In this document: positions 1 to 8,566 of the stretch, piece by piece
Layout: every line of letters begins with the position of its first letter
How positions within the stretch are numbered: the stretch's first letter is position 1
Assembly (NCBI RefSeq): GCF_007747215.1
Contig: NZ_CP036273.1
Location: 6,556,322 to 6,620,321, forward strand
Reading direction: 5' to 3'
Origin: Urbifossiella limnaea
GTDB lineage: Bacteria > Planctomycetota > Planctomycetia > Gemmatales > Gemmataceae
Length of the DNA: 64,000 nt
The notes under the pieces: model-generated
Told to the model about the DNA's origin: nothing
What the model saw: only the letters and a program-made list of their open reading frames with translations
Database searches by the model: none
Position numbers and translations under genes: made by a program

Positions 1-562
1 CGACCTCGATGTTCTCGGTGTCGCAGACGACGATCACGTCCGACTTGATGCGGTCGCGGTGGGTGTCGAAGAACTTCATGAGGTTCTTCGAGCCGACCTC
101 CTCCTCGCCTTCCACGACCATCTTGATGTTGACGGGCAGGCTGCCGACGGTCTGCCGGTAGGCGGCGATGGCGCCGAGGAAGGCGGAGATGGCCCCCTTG
201 TCGTCGGCGGCGCCGCGGGCGTAGAGGCGGCCGTCGCGGCGGGTGAGCTTCCACGGGTCGCTCTTCCACTGCTCGACGAAGTTGATCGGCTGCACGTCGT
301 GGTGGGCGTAGAGGAAGACGGTCGGCTTGCCGGGGGCGTCGAGCCACTCGCCGTAGGCGTAGGGGAGCGAGCCGCCGACGCGCAGCACCTCGGCGTTGTT
401 GAGGCCGGCGGCGCGCATCTGATCGACGGTGAGGGCGGCGGTGCGGTCGATCTCGGTGCGGTGTTCGCCGTCGGTGCTGATGCTCGGGATGGCGACCAGG
501 TCCGCGAGGCCGCGGACGATGTCTTCGTGGTGCCGCCCCAGCCAGTCGAGCGCCTTCTCCAT
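1..562 (-). CDS. M20 family metallopeptidase/dipeptidase, 3' end cut off by the window
   Basis: Reading the minus strand from an ATG at 562 gives 187 residues before the window edge. Residues 83-89 (LYAHHDV) carry the M20 HxD motif, with H87 a likely metal ligand and D89 beside it. AADDKG (119-123) supplies the bridging Asp D120, and EGEEEVGS (151-158) supplies the catalytic Glu pair. This is the N-terminal catalytic half of the dipeptidase/CNDP-like branch, which hydrolyses peptides with two metal ions in the cytoplasm. The dimerisation domain and C-terminus lie outside the window. No signal peptide is visible. Exact substrate cannot be inferred. It is divergent from the next gene, with about 156 bp between them. 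Confidence 0.9.
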   Translation of the reverse strand, partial: MEKALDWLGRHHEDIVRGLADLVAIPSISTDGEHRTEIDRTAALTVDQMRAAGLNNAEVLRVGGSLPYAYGEWLDAPGKPTVFLYAHHDVQPINFVEQWKSDPWKLTRRDGRLYARGAADDKGAISAFLGAIAAYRQTVGSLPVNIKMVVEGEEEVGSKNLMKFFDTHRDRIKSDVIVVCDTENIEV

Positions 563-718
563 CGGCCGAGTCCCCCGTGACGTGTGGTGCTTCCAGTGTA
601 GCCGGCGCCCCCCCGCGGGGGAAACCCGGCCCGGGGCTTGAGCCCGGGCCGCCCGCGGACAGCGCGGTTGACCCGCCCCGCCGCCGGTGGTATGCCGCCG
701 GCCCACGGAGGGACCGGT

Positions 719-1411
719 ATGCGCCGACGGTCGAAGCTGTTGGCCCTGCTCCTGCTCGTCGGCGGGCTGTCGGCCGCGGCCGGGGCGGCGGTGCTGACCG
801 CCCGCGCCGAGCCCGAGTTCTACGCCCGCGCCGGCGCCCCCGCCGACTGGGAGACGCGCGAGCGCGCCGCCCGCCTGCCGACGCGGCTGCTCGACTTCAA
901 GAACGAGATTCGCTCGAAAGAGGTGTGGGGCGACACGTTCACCGCCGCCGAGCTGAACGCCTTCTTCGCCGAGCACATGTGCGACCGCGACGGGTACGGA
1001 TCGGTGCTGCCGGAGAAGCTGCACTCGCCGCGGGTGGCCGTGGACGGCGACCGGGTGAAGGTCGGCTTCCGCTACGGGCACGGGTTCTGGAGCTCGGTGG
1101 TGTGGGTGGAGTTCCGGGTGTGGCTGGTGGCGGGCGAGAGCAACCTGGCGGCGGTGGAGGTGTGCGAGCTGCGCGCCGGCCGGCTGCCGCTGGGGACGCA
1201 GAGCATCCTGGACAAGGTGTCGGAGGCGGCGCGGGAGTGGAACATCGACGTGACGTGGTACCGGCACGAGGGGAACCCGGTCGGCCTGTTCAAGTTCTTC
1301 GCCGACCAGCCGCTGACGCCGCCGACGCAGGTGCTGACGTTCGAGGCGGCCGACGGCAAGATGACCGTCGCTGGTCGGTCAACGCTCCCGGGCGCCCCGC
1401 GGGCGGAGTAA
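719..1411 (+). CDS. Hypothetical membrane-anchored or exported protein
   Basis: 230 residues starting at MRRRSKLLALLLL. A short basic stretch followed by one hydrophobic segment (about 7-28) looks like an uncleaved signal anchor or signal peptide. An in-frame upstream ATG at 638 would add 27 residues rich in Pro/Arg ahead of the signal, so the 719 start is preferred. The rest is a soluble mixed alpha/beta domain with no motif I recognise. It includes a conserved-looking WGDTFTAAELNAFFAEH stretch and a C-terminal beta-rich part. It converges on the large minus-strand gene, leaving only 13 bp between them. Function unknown. Confidence 0.7.
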   Translation: MRRRSKLLALLLLVGGLSAAAGAAVLTARAEPEFYARAGAPADWETRERAARLPTRLLDFKNEIRSKEVWGDTFTAAELNAFFAEHMCDRDGYGSVLPEKLHSPRVAVDGDRVKVGFRYGHGFWSSVVWVEFRVWLVAGESNLAAVEVCELRAGRLPLGTQSILDKVSEAAREWNIDVTWYRHEGNPVGLFKFFADQPLTPPTQVLTFEAADGKMTVAGRSTLPGAPRAE

Positions 1412-1424
1412 GCGGCGGGCGGCG

Positions 1425-4400
1425 TCAGGGCGCCGCGGCCCGCGCCGCCTCCGCGAGCGCCGCCGCCGCACGCCTCAAATCGCCGCCGCGCACCGCGGTC
1501 GCCGCCGCTCGCACCGCCCGGCCCGGTCCCGCGTCCGGCCCCACCGGCTCCGTTCCGCGCAACTCGCGCGGCACCCGCTCCAGCGCCCGCACAGCCTCGC
1601 CCCGCGCCCGGTCCGAACCGACGACGTCCGCCGCGTCCGTTCGCTCGGCCGCAGTCGTGAGCGATCGCGCGGCCTGGCGGGCGAACTCGGCCGCGGAGCG
1701 GACGGCGGCCGGCTGGTCGGTCGCGGCCACCGCCGCCGCCAGGGCGTCGGCGTCGCGGGCCAGCTCCCGCGCCCGCGCCCCTTGCCGCGCCGCCGCGGCG
1801 TTCGTCGTCAGCGCCCGCACCTCCGCCTTCAGCGCGGAATCGGCCGGCAGCACGAGCAGCGCCGTGCGGGCGTCGCCGACGTGCAGCCGGTCCGCCGCCG
1901 GCCCGGCACCGGACTCTCGGAGTCGGCGCTCCAGTTCGTCGAACGCCGTCGCGTCGGCCGGCCGCAGCCGCTCCTTGACGACATCCCCCACACCCTTCGC
2001 CCGGTCGCGCACGCCCCGTTGTTCAGCTGCCAACCCGTTCAGACGTGCAGCCAGCTGCGGCGACGGCAGGTAGTCCGCGGCCGGGTCCGGCTCGGGAGGT
2101 GGATCGGGTCGGCGCACGTCGGCTACGCCCGCGGACGCCGCCGCCAGTTTGCCAAGCAGTTCCGACAGCTGCGCCTGACCCGCGGCGTCGCGGTCGGGGC
2201 CGGCGAGCGCCGCGAGGCGCGCGTAGGCGTCGAGCGCCCGCCGCTTCAACACCTGCCCCGCCGCGCCGACGCGGACGTGCTCCAGTTCCTTCGCCTCGCG
2301 GCCGAGTTGCCGCCGCTCGTCGTCGGACGTCGGGCTCGCCGGCTGACCGGCCTTCGCCTTCGCCACCGCCGCGGCCCGCGCCCGCGCGGCGGTGAACGTC
2401 AGCAGCCGGTCCGCGTCCGTCCGCCGGCCCGCGAGCCGGTCGGCCAGCGCCGCAAGCACCTCGGCGGCGCGGCGGGCGTCCTTCGGCGTCTCGCGGGCGT
2501 CGTGCAGCAGCACCGCCGCCTCGGGCGCCGACAGCCGGGTCAGCCGCTCCGTGATGCCGGCCTGCGCCGCGGGGTCGGGGCGAACCACCAGTTCGGCCTG
2601 AAGGCGGGCCAGTTCGGCGGCCAGCGCGTCCACCGGCTGCTGGCCGTTGACGCTCTCGGCGAATCGGTCCAGCGCCCGCCGCGCGGCCGCGAGCGCCGCC
2701 GCGCCGTCGAGCGGCAGTCCGGCGCGGAGGTCGGCCGCGGCCGTGCGGACGGCCTCGACGGCGGCGGCGCGGCGGGCCTCGAATCCGGGCAGGTCCAGTG
2801 CCGCGAGGCGGTCAGCGAGCGGCTCGTACTGCTCCAGCGGCGGGCCGACCTGTGTGGCGAACTCTCGCCGGACCGATTCGTCGGGCGTCTGTCGGTCGAA
2901 CCCGCGGAGCACGCCCTCCACGCCGACGGCGGCCGCCTCGTGCTCGGCGCGGAGGCGTTCGAGCTCGGCAACGCCGCGCTTGCGGCGCTCGGCCGCGCTG
3001 GGGGTCGCGTCGGCGAGACGGGCCAGCGCACCGGCCGCCAGCTGCATCGGCTGCGGCGCCGCCTTCGGGTCGGCGTCCAACCGGGTGACCGCGGTGGCGA
3101 GGTGAACGCGCACCTCGTCGCGGAGCGGCGCCAGCACGGGATCGGCCGGCAGGTTGAGCCGCGCGGCGGCCGCGAGCAGCGCACGCTGTTCGGTTCGAAG
3201 CGCGGCCTTCGCAGCGTCGGTGATCGTTGGGAATCCGGCGGCGCGGGCGCGGATGTCGTCCTGCCACGGGATGAGGGCGCGGGCGACGGCCTTCCCGTCG
3301 GCCGGGTCGAACGCCGGCCGGGCGAAGCCTTCCGCGGCGCGGTCGAGAGCCTGGGCCAGCTTCTCCAGCTCGGTCAACGCCGCGGCGCCGCGGTCACCGG
3401 CCAGGTGCTCGCCGGCGGCGCGGAAGCCGGCCGGGTCGGGGAGCGTGACGCGGGTCAGCCGGGCCGCGGTGCCGAGCCGGTCGAGCGTCGCCACGGCCCG
3501 CTCCGACAGCGCCGCCTGCGCCGCGGCCAGCTCTGCGCACACGGCAGCGCGCACGTCGGCGGCGAGGCGGTCGGCGACGGCGTCGAGGTCGCGGGCGGCG
3601 GCGGCCAGCGCCTCGGCGCGGCGAGCGAGGTCGCGCCGCTCGGCGCCGGCGGACGCGGCCACGGCCGCGCGCAGGTCCTCGCTGTCGGCGAGGATCGCGT
3701 CGAAGCGGGCGGCGAGGCGCGTGCGCTCGGCGGCCGCGTCGGCGCCCGTCGCGGCGCGGTCGGCGAGTGCGGCGTAGGCGACGGCGAGGGCGGCGAGGCG
3801 GTCGGCGTCCAGCCGGGCGCGGGTGGCCCGGTGGTGTGCTGCGGCGAGGTTGCCGATCAACAGCACGGCCTGCCGCTGGCGGAGGGCGAAGGCGGTGAGC
3901 GCCTCCAGGCGGACGGCCGGGTCGTCGGTCGCGGCCCGTCGCAGGAAGTCGTCCGCCTCCGCCACGACAGTCGCCGCCGCGTCGCGGTACGACGCCGCCC
4001 ACGCCTTCGTGCCCGGGTAGCGCTCGGCCTCGGCGGCGCCGGCGCGGAGCGCCGCGGCGGCCGCCTGCACCTTCGCGCGGGCGTCGGCCAGCCGAGCGGC
4101 GTGATCGACCGGCAACCCGCCCTTCGTCGGCCGGGCGTCGAGGACCGGCGCCAGCACCCCGCGCGCCTCCGCGAGTTGCTTCTGCGCCGCCCCCGTCCGC
4201 TCGGCCACGGCGTGGTACGGGCCGAACGTCTCCTGCTCGTCCAGCGGCGGGGCCAGCGGCGTGACGTGCCACTCGTGCCAGCCGTCGTCGGGGAGCGCCG
4301 CGGGGGCGCCGCCGGGCCGGGCGTCGGCGGCGCGGAGCCGCACGCGCAGGATGCCGGCGCCGTTCCCCTGCCCGGTCACGCCGGCGAGCGCCGTCGGGTC

Positions 4401-5393
4401 GAAGGTGAGCCGCCCCTCCGCGGTCGGCGTGCCGGCGCCGGTCAGCGGGAACGGCAGCCGCGTGACGGAGGCGAACCCCTTCCCGGCGGCCACTTCCAGC
4501 TCGGCGCCGGTCACGGCCACGTCGTCGGTGACGGTCAAGCTGATTTCGACGCGCTGACCGGGGAGCACGGCGCGACGGCCGTTCGAGAAGCCGGCGACGG
4601 ACGCGAACCGCGGCGGCTCGTCGGGCCGCGGCCGCACGCGCACCGGCACCTCGGTCCGCAGTTTCCGCGCGCCGGTCTCGTTCGCCAGCACGAGCCGCAG
4701 CACGCCGGGCTCGCGCACCGGGAACGTCGCCGAGCCGCCGAGCGCGTCGGCGTCGAGCGCCACGGGCAGCGTCTCGGGCAGTGCCGAGGGCGCGTCGGGC
4801 TTCCACTCCAGCGCCGCGGTCGCGGCCGGGCGGGTGAAGCGGAGGCGGACCGCGGCCGTGCTGCCGGCCAGCGCGTCCAGGTCGGCGAAGCCGGGCTGCG
4901 CGCGCGGCTTCACGGTCGCGGCGGCGTAGGCGGGCGGCGTCAGGTCGACGGCGGTGCCAGGGGCCAGGTCCACCGGGTCGGCGACGCGAACGGCGTACCA
5001 CTCGCTCGCGGCCGGGCCGGCTTCCACGCGGTACTCGAAGTCGGCGGCCGGCGCCGGCAGCACGACCACGGCCGCGCCGGTGGCGGCGTCGGGCGTCATG
5101 CGGCGGCGCGTCTCGGGCTCGCCCGGCGCGGCGCGGGTCACCAGCTCGACGACGCCGGGCAGCGGCACGTCGGCGGCGGTCGGGTCGAGGTACGCGGACA
5201 GGGTGACGGGCTCGCCGCGGCGCACGACGGCATCACCCGTGGGGACGACGACGCGGAACGGGGCGACGGCGCCGGGGCGGAACCAGCCGGCGGAGCGGCG
5301 GGCGAGTTCGACGCCGGCGGCGAACAACCCGACCGCGAGCAGCAGGCCGAGGCCGACGCCGGTGCGGCGGGCGGCTCCCGGGGGCGCGGGCAT
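1425..5393 (-). CDS. Very large Ala-rich membrane-anchored protein with beta N-terminus and helical C-terminus
   Basis: 1322 residues from an ATG at 5393. After a Pro/Arg-rich start, one transmembrane segment lies at about 12-28 (GLGLLLAVGLFAAGVELA). Residues about 40-370 look beta-rich, with repeated phrases such as RGEPVTLSAYLDP and PGQRVEISLTVTDDVAVTG typical of Ig-like or DUF4175-like exported domains. From about 390 to the end it is extremely Ala/Arg/Asp/Leu-rich and likely a long helical or coiled-coil array. The call of a cell-envelope protein is inference; no enzymatic motif is visible. A TATAGT sequence about 45 bp upstream (5435-5440 on the plus strand) could be a -10 element. Large proteins of this type are common but uncharacterised in planctomycetes. 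Confidence 0.75.
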   Translation of the reverse strand: MPAPPGAARRTGVGLGLLLAVGLFAAGVELARRSAGWFRPGAVAPFRVVVPTGDAVVRRGEPVTLSAYLDPTAADVPLPGVVELVTRAAPGEPETRRRMTPDAATGAAVVVLPAPAADFEYRVEAGPAASEWYAVRVADPVDLAPGTAVDLTPPAYAAATVKPRAQPGFADLDALAGSTAAVRLRFTRPAATAALEWKPDAPSALPETLPVALDADALGGSATFPVREPGVLRLVLANETGARKLRTEVPVRVRPRPDEPPRFASVAGFSNGRRAVLPGQRVEISLTVTDDVAVTGAELEVAAGKGFASVTRLPFPLTGAGTPTAEGRLTFDPTALAGVTGQGNGAGILRVRLRAADARPGGAPAALPDDGWHEWHVTPLAPPLDEQETFGPYHAVAERTGAAQKQLAEARGVLAPVLDARPTKGGLPVDHAARLADARAKVQAAAAALRAGAAEAERYPGTKAWAASYRDAAATVVAEADDFLRRAATDDPAVRLEALTAFALRQRQAVLLIGNLAAAHHRATRARLDADRLAALAVAYAALADRAATGADAAAERTRLAARFDAILADSEDLRAAVAASAGAERRDLARRAEALAAAARDLDAVADRLAADVRAAVCAELAAAQAALSERAVATLDRLGTAARLTRVTLPDPAGFRAAGEHLAGDRGAAALTELEKLAQALDRAAEGFARPAFDPADGKAVARALIPWQDDIRARAAGFPTITDAAKAALRTEQRALLAAAARLNLPADPVLAPLRDEVRVHLATAVTRLDADPKAAPQPMQLAAGALARLADATPSAAERRKRGVAELERLRAEHEAAAVGVEGVLRGFDRQTPDESVRREFATQVGPPLEQYEPLADRLAALDLPGFEARRAAAVEAVRTAAADLRAGLPLDGAAALAAARRALDRFAESVNGQQPVDALAAELARLQAELVVRPDPAAQAGITERLTRLSAPEAAVLLHDARETPKDARRAAEVLAALADRLAGRRTDADRLLTFTAARARAAAVAKAKAGQPASPTSDDERRQLGREAKELEHVRVGAAGQVLKRRALDAYARLAALAGPDRDAAGQAQLSELLGKLAAASAGVADVRRPDPPPEPDPAADYLPSPQLAARLNGLAAEQRGVRDRAKGVGDVVKERLRPADATAFDELERRLRESGAGPAADRLHVGDARTALLVLPADSALKAEVRALTTNAAAARQGARARELARDADALAAAVAATDQPAAVRSAAEFARQAARSLTTAAERTDAADVVGSDRARGEAVRALERVPRELRGTEPVGPDAGPGRAVRAAATAVRGGDLRRAAAALAEAARAAAP

Positions 5394-5490
5394 GGGGGCT
5401 CCGGGAAGTCGCCGGGGGCGGACGTGGTGCTTAAACTATACCCGCGGCCGGCCGCCCGGGGCAAGCCGCCGGCCCATCACCAGGACGCGC

Positions 5491-6159
5491 ATGGTCTCCC
5501 CCGAACGCCACGCCGCACTTCAACAGGCGTGGGCGAGGCTGCTCGACGGCTACCGCGTGACCGCGGCCGCCGCCTACCCGGTGTTCGACCTGCTGGCGTC
5601 AGCGTACTCCGCGCCCGACCGGCACTACCACAATTTGGAACACCTCGCCGAGATGTTCCGCGTCGCGGCCCGGCTCACGGCCATCACCGACGACCCAGCC
5701 CCGGTGCAGCTGGCGATCTGGTTCCACGACGCCGTCTACGACCCCCGCGCCGCCGACAACGAGGAGCGCAGCGCCGAACTGGCCGCGACGCTGCTCGGCC
5801 CGCTCGGCGTGCCGCGCGACGCGCTCGACCGCGTGGGTCGGCTGATCCGCGCGACGGCGCACCTGACCGACGACCGACCGCCGCCCGACCGCGACACGAT
5901 GATCCTGCTCGACGCCGACCTGGCGATTCTTGGCGCGGCCCCGGAGCGCTACGCCCGCTACGCCGGGGCCATCCGCGCGGAGTACGCGTGGGTGCCGGAG
6001 GCGGAGTACCGCGCGGGCCGGGCGGCGGTACTGAAGCGCTTCCTGGCACGACCGCGGCTGTTCTGGACGGACCTGGCGCACCAGGAGGGCGACGTCCCGG
6101 CGCGGGCGAACCTGACGGCGGAGTTGGCGGGCCTGCGGGGCGGCGAACCGGCGGCATGA
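5491..6159 (+). CDS. HD-superfamily metal-dependent phosphohydrolase (COG4339-like)
   Basis: 222 residues from ATG 5491, MVSPERHAAL. The open frame extends about 540 bp upstream, but that part shadows the opposite large gene. The motif RHYHNLEHL (44-52) followed by WFHDAVYD (77-84) and NEERSA (90-95) is the signature of the predicted HD hydrolases of COG4339. Here H47/H51 and H79-D80 are candidate metal ligands. Members are soluble and their substrate is unknown. The gene is divergent from the large envelope protein across a 97-bp gap. The C-terminal LFWTDLAHQEGDVPARANL is also typical of the family. Confidence 0.85.
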   Translation: MVSPERHAALQQAWARLLDGYRVTAAAAYPVFDLLASAYSAPDRHYHNLEHLAEMFRVAARLTAITDDPAPVQLAIWFHDAVYDPRAADNEERSAELAATLLGPLGVPRDALDRVGRLIRATAHLTDDRPPPDRDTMILLDADLAILGAAPERYARYAGAIRAEYAWVPEAEYRAGRAAVLKRFLARPRLFWTDLAHQEGDVPARANLTAELAGLRGGEPAA

Positions 6160-6243
6160 GCCGCCGGGTGGCGAGTCGGACCACGTCGGCACCGGACCAC
6201 CCGGCGGCTCACACCGCCGGCTCGCCGGAATTCGGGGGAGTTT

Positions 6244-7056
6244 ATGTTCGTGCCGGTCGCCTGCCTGCGGTGCGGGAAGCTGTTCCAGGTGCCGCCGGCC
6301 GCCGCCGGTACGGACGTGACCTGCCCGTGGTGCCGCGAACCCACGCCCGCCCTGCCCGTCGCCGCCGACACGCCCGCTGCCGCGACGCCCGAACCGCTCT
6401 CGCTCGACGACGCCGAACCGATCGCCCCCGCGGCCGCGCCCGTCGCGCCGCCCACGCCCCGGCGGCAGCTGTCGTGGAAGGAACTCGCCCTCGTCGTCGG
6501 CGCCATGATCCTCGTCGCCGGCGTCACGATGCTGGTCCTCGGCTACCGCTCCGGCCGCGGCGGCACCGCCGGCTGGGTCGCGTTCACCGCCCCCGACGGC
6601 TCCTGCACCGGCCTCTTCCCCACCGCCCCAACCGCGTCTGCGGTCGCCCCCAACCCGCAGAGCGTGGTGACGAAGGGCGGCGAGGAGTACGCCGCGGCGG
6701 GGTGGTACAGCGGCGTTCGCGCGTGGGTCGCCTGGCAAGACCTCGACCCCGCCTGGCAGAAGAAGCTCGCCGACGACAAGGACGGCACCCTCGGCACGCT
6801 CGAAGCCGAACTCGCGCGGCGGGTGAAGGACGCCGGCGGCACCCTCGTCGAGGGCCGCAAGAAGACCGTGCAGACCACCTACGGCCGCGGCTTCGAGGTG
6901 GAGGTGACCACGCCGCACGGCACCCGCGTGGAACGCTACGTGCTCGCCGCCACCGGGCCGCGGCCGCGGCTGTACGTCGTCGGCGTCGAGGGGCCGAAGC
7001 TCGACCCCGACGGCGCGCTGCCGGCCCGCGTGTTCACCGCCTTCCGCATCAACTGA
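6244..7056 (+). CDS. Zinc-ribbon, single-span membrane protein of unknown function
   Basis: 270 residues from MFVPVACLRCGKLF. The N-terminus holds a short zinc ribbon with CLRC (8-11) and CPWC (29-32). A Pro/Ala-rich linker follows, then one transmembrane helix (about 80-101, ELALVVGAMILVAGVTMLVL), then an extracytoplasmic domain of about 165 residues. That outer domain resembles planctomycete proteins that compute a value from VAFTAPDGSC-like starts; no catalytic motif is apparent. It is followed by the Cys-cluster gene after 18 bp, so the two are probably co-transcribed. The zinc-ribbon/TM/outer-domain architecture is common in Gemmataceae and hints at a sensor or envelope maintenance role, which is inference. 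Confidence 0.75.
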   Translation: MFVPVACLRCGKLFQVPPAAAGTDVTCPWCREPTPALPVAADTPAAATPEPLSLDDAEPIAPAAAPVAPPTPRRQLSWKELALVVGAMILVAGVTMLVLGYRSGRGGTAGWVAFTAPDGSCTGLFPTAPTASAVAPNPQSVVTKGGEEYAAAGWYSGVRAWVAWQDLDPAWQKKLADDKDGTLGTLEAELARRVKDAGGTLVEGRKKTVQTTYGRGFEVEVTTPHGTRVERYVLAATGPRPRLYVVGVEGPKLDPDGALPARVFTAFRIN

Positions 7057-7074
7057 CCACCACCCGGAGCGACG

Positions 7075-7488
7075 ATGGCCGACGAGCCCTGGTACCACAA
7101 CGGCCTCCGGTTCACCTGCACCCAGTGCGGCGACTGCTGCACCGGCGCGCCCGGGTTCGTGTGGGTGACGGACGCCGACGTCGCCGCCCTGGCCGCCTTC
7201 CGCGGCGAGCCGGTCGCCGAGTTCACCGCCCTGCACACCCGCCGCGCCCGCGGCCGCCGCTCCCTCCGCGAAAAGAGCAACGGCGACTGCGTGTTCTTCG
7301 AGCGCGGCCGCGGCTGCACCGTGTACCCGGCCCGGCCGCCGCAGTGCCGCACGTGGCCGTTCTGGGACAGCAACCTCGACACCCCCGCCGACTGGGAGCG
7401 CACCGTCCGCGCCTGCCCCGGCTCCGGGCAGGGCGAACTCATCCCCATCGAGGAGATCAGCCGTCGGCTGCGCGAGGTGCGCGTCTGA
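7075..7488 (+). CDS. YkgJ-type cysteine cluster protein (CxxCxxCC)
   Basis: 137 residues from ATG 7075. The N-terminal FTCTQCGDCCTG gives the CxxCxxCC motif, and a second cluster GDCVFFERGRGCTVYPARPPQC supplies three more cysteines, together able to bind Zn or an Fe-S cluster. This matches the UPF0153/YkgJ family, whose role is not settled. The protein is cytoplasmic with no signal. It lies 18 bp behind the zinc-ribbon membrane protein and is likely in the same transcript. The family call is secure from the Cys spacing and the PPQCRTWPFW ending; function is unknown. Confidence 0.88.
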   Translation: MADEPWYHNGLRFTCTQCGDCCTGAPGFVWVTDADVAALAAFRGEPVAEFTALHTRRARGRRSLREKSNGDCVFFERGRGCTVYPARPPQCRTWPFWDSNLDTPADWERTVRACPGSGQGELIPIEEISRRLREVRV

Positions 7489-7627
7489 CCACGCTCGGGC
7501 CGAAATCATTGTTTCCGGCCGAGGGGGGTCGATCCCCGGAAGCATGTCACCGACTCATAAAAAAGTCCGTTCGGGCGACTCGCCGCCACCGCGTCGGCCG
7601 CAACCCTTTCTCCCGACCGAGGTTCCC

Positions 7628-8422
7628 ATGTCGCGCCTGCTCCTGGCCGCCGCCGCGCTCGCGCTCGTCGCCGCCGACCCCGCCGCGCCGCCCGCCCGCA
7701 TCTTCGCCCACCGCGGGCTTCTGACGCACGCCCCCGAGAACACGCTCGCCAACTTCGACGCCTGCCTCGCCCTCCGCCTCGACATCGAACTCGACGTCCG
7801 CCGCACCCGCGACGGCCAGCTCGTGGTCATCCACGACGACACGGTGAACCGCACGACCACGGGCAAGGGAAAGGTGTCGGCGCTGTCGCTGCGGGAGATC
7901 GAGGCGCTGGACGCGGGGGCGTGGTTCGACCCGGCGTTCGCCGGCGAGCGGGTGCCGACGCTGGACGCGGTGTTCGCGCGGGTGGCGGCGCGAAAGACCG
8001 CGACGCTGCTGGCGATCGACCTGAAGGACCCGGACGTAGAGGCCGACGTGGTGAAGCTGGCGGTGCGGCACGGCGTGCTGCGGCAGCTGGTGTTCATCGG
8101 CCGGGCGATCGAGAGCCGGGCGGTGCGCGACGCCGTGAAGGCGGCGGACGCGGGTGCGGCGTGTGCGGTGCTGTGCCCGTCGGCGGACAAGCTGGGGGCG
8201 GCGCTGGCGGACGGGTCGGCGTCGTGGGTGTACGTGCGCTGGGTGCCGACGGCGGGCGAGGTGGCGAAGGCCCACGCGGCGGGCCGGAAGGTGTTTCTGG
8301 TGGGGCCGGAGGTGGCCGGCCACAACGTGGCGAACTGGCACGCGGCGCGGGCCGCAGGCGTGGACGCGATCCTGACCGACCACCCCCTGGAATGCCGCGC
8401 CGCCGGCCGGGCGAAGCGGTGA
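7628..8422 (+). CDS. Exported glycerophosphodiester phosphodiesterase
   Basis: 264 residues from MSRLLLAAAALALVAADPA, a clear signal peptide; the upstream in-frame ATG at 7544 would bury that signal, so it is rejected. AHRGLLTHAPENTL (29-42) carries the catalytic His of GDPD enzymes. IELDV provides the metal-binding Glu-Asp and VIHDDTVNRTTTGKG the second catalytic His region. The reaction is hydrolysis of glycerophosphodiesters to sn-glycerol-3-phosphate and an alcohol, here in the periplasm or outside. Length fits short bacterial GDPD proteins. The 139-bp upstream gap is less GC-rich (ATAAAAAAG tract at 7557-7566) and may hold the promoter. Confidence 0.92.
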   Translation: MSRLLLAAAALALVAADPAAPPARIFAHRGLLTHAPENTLANFDACLALRLDIELDVRRTRDGQLVVIHDDTVNRTTTGKGKVSALSLREIEALDAGAWFDPAFAGERVPTLDAVFARVAARKTATLLAIDLKDPDVEADVVKLAVRHGVLRQLVFIGRAIESRAVRDAVKAADAGAACAVLCPSADKLGAALADGSASWVYVRWVPTAGEVAKAHAAGRKVFLVGPEVAGHNVANWHAARAAGVDAILTDHPLECRAAGRAKR

Positions 8423-8566
8423 GCGCCGGGTCAGGCGAAGAGGCCCCCCGATGAGAGGCGGTTTCATGGCAAGGATTGTCGCCTTTTCGTTATGCGCGGT
8501 CGCTCGGGGCGTGGTAGCCTGCACCTGATTTGCAACCTGACGATGCCACCTCTCTGCGAGATACCC

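Noticed and set aside
1782-7724. A nearly 2000-codon plus-strand open frame over the large envelope protein and following genes
   Set aside because: It runs antisense to, or in another frame of, clearly coding genes and its translation is Arg/Gly/Pro-rich low-complexity, typical of shadow frames in 70% GC DNA.
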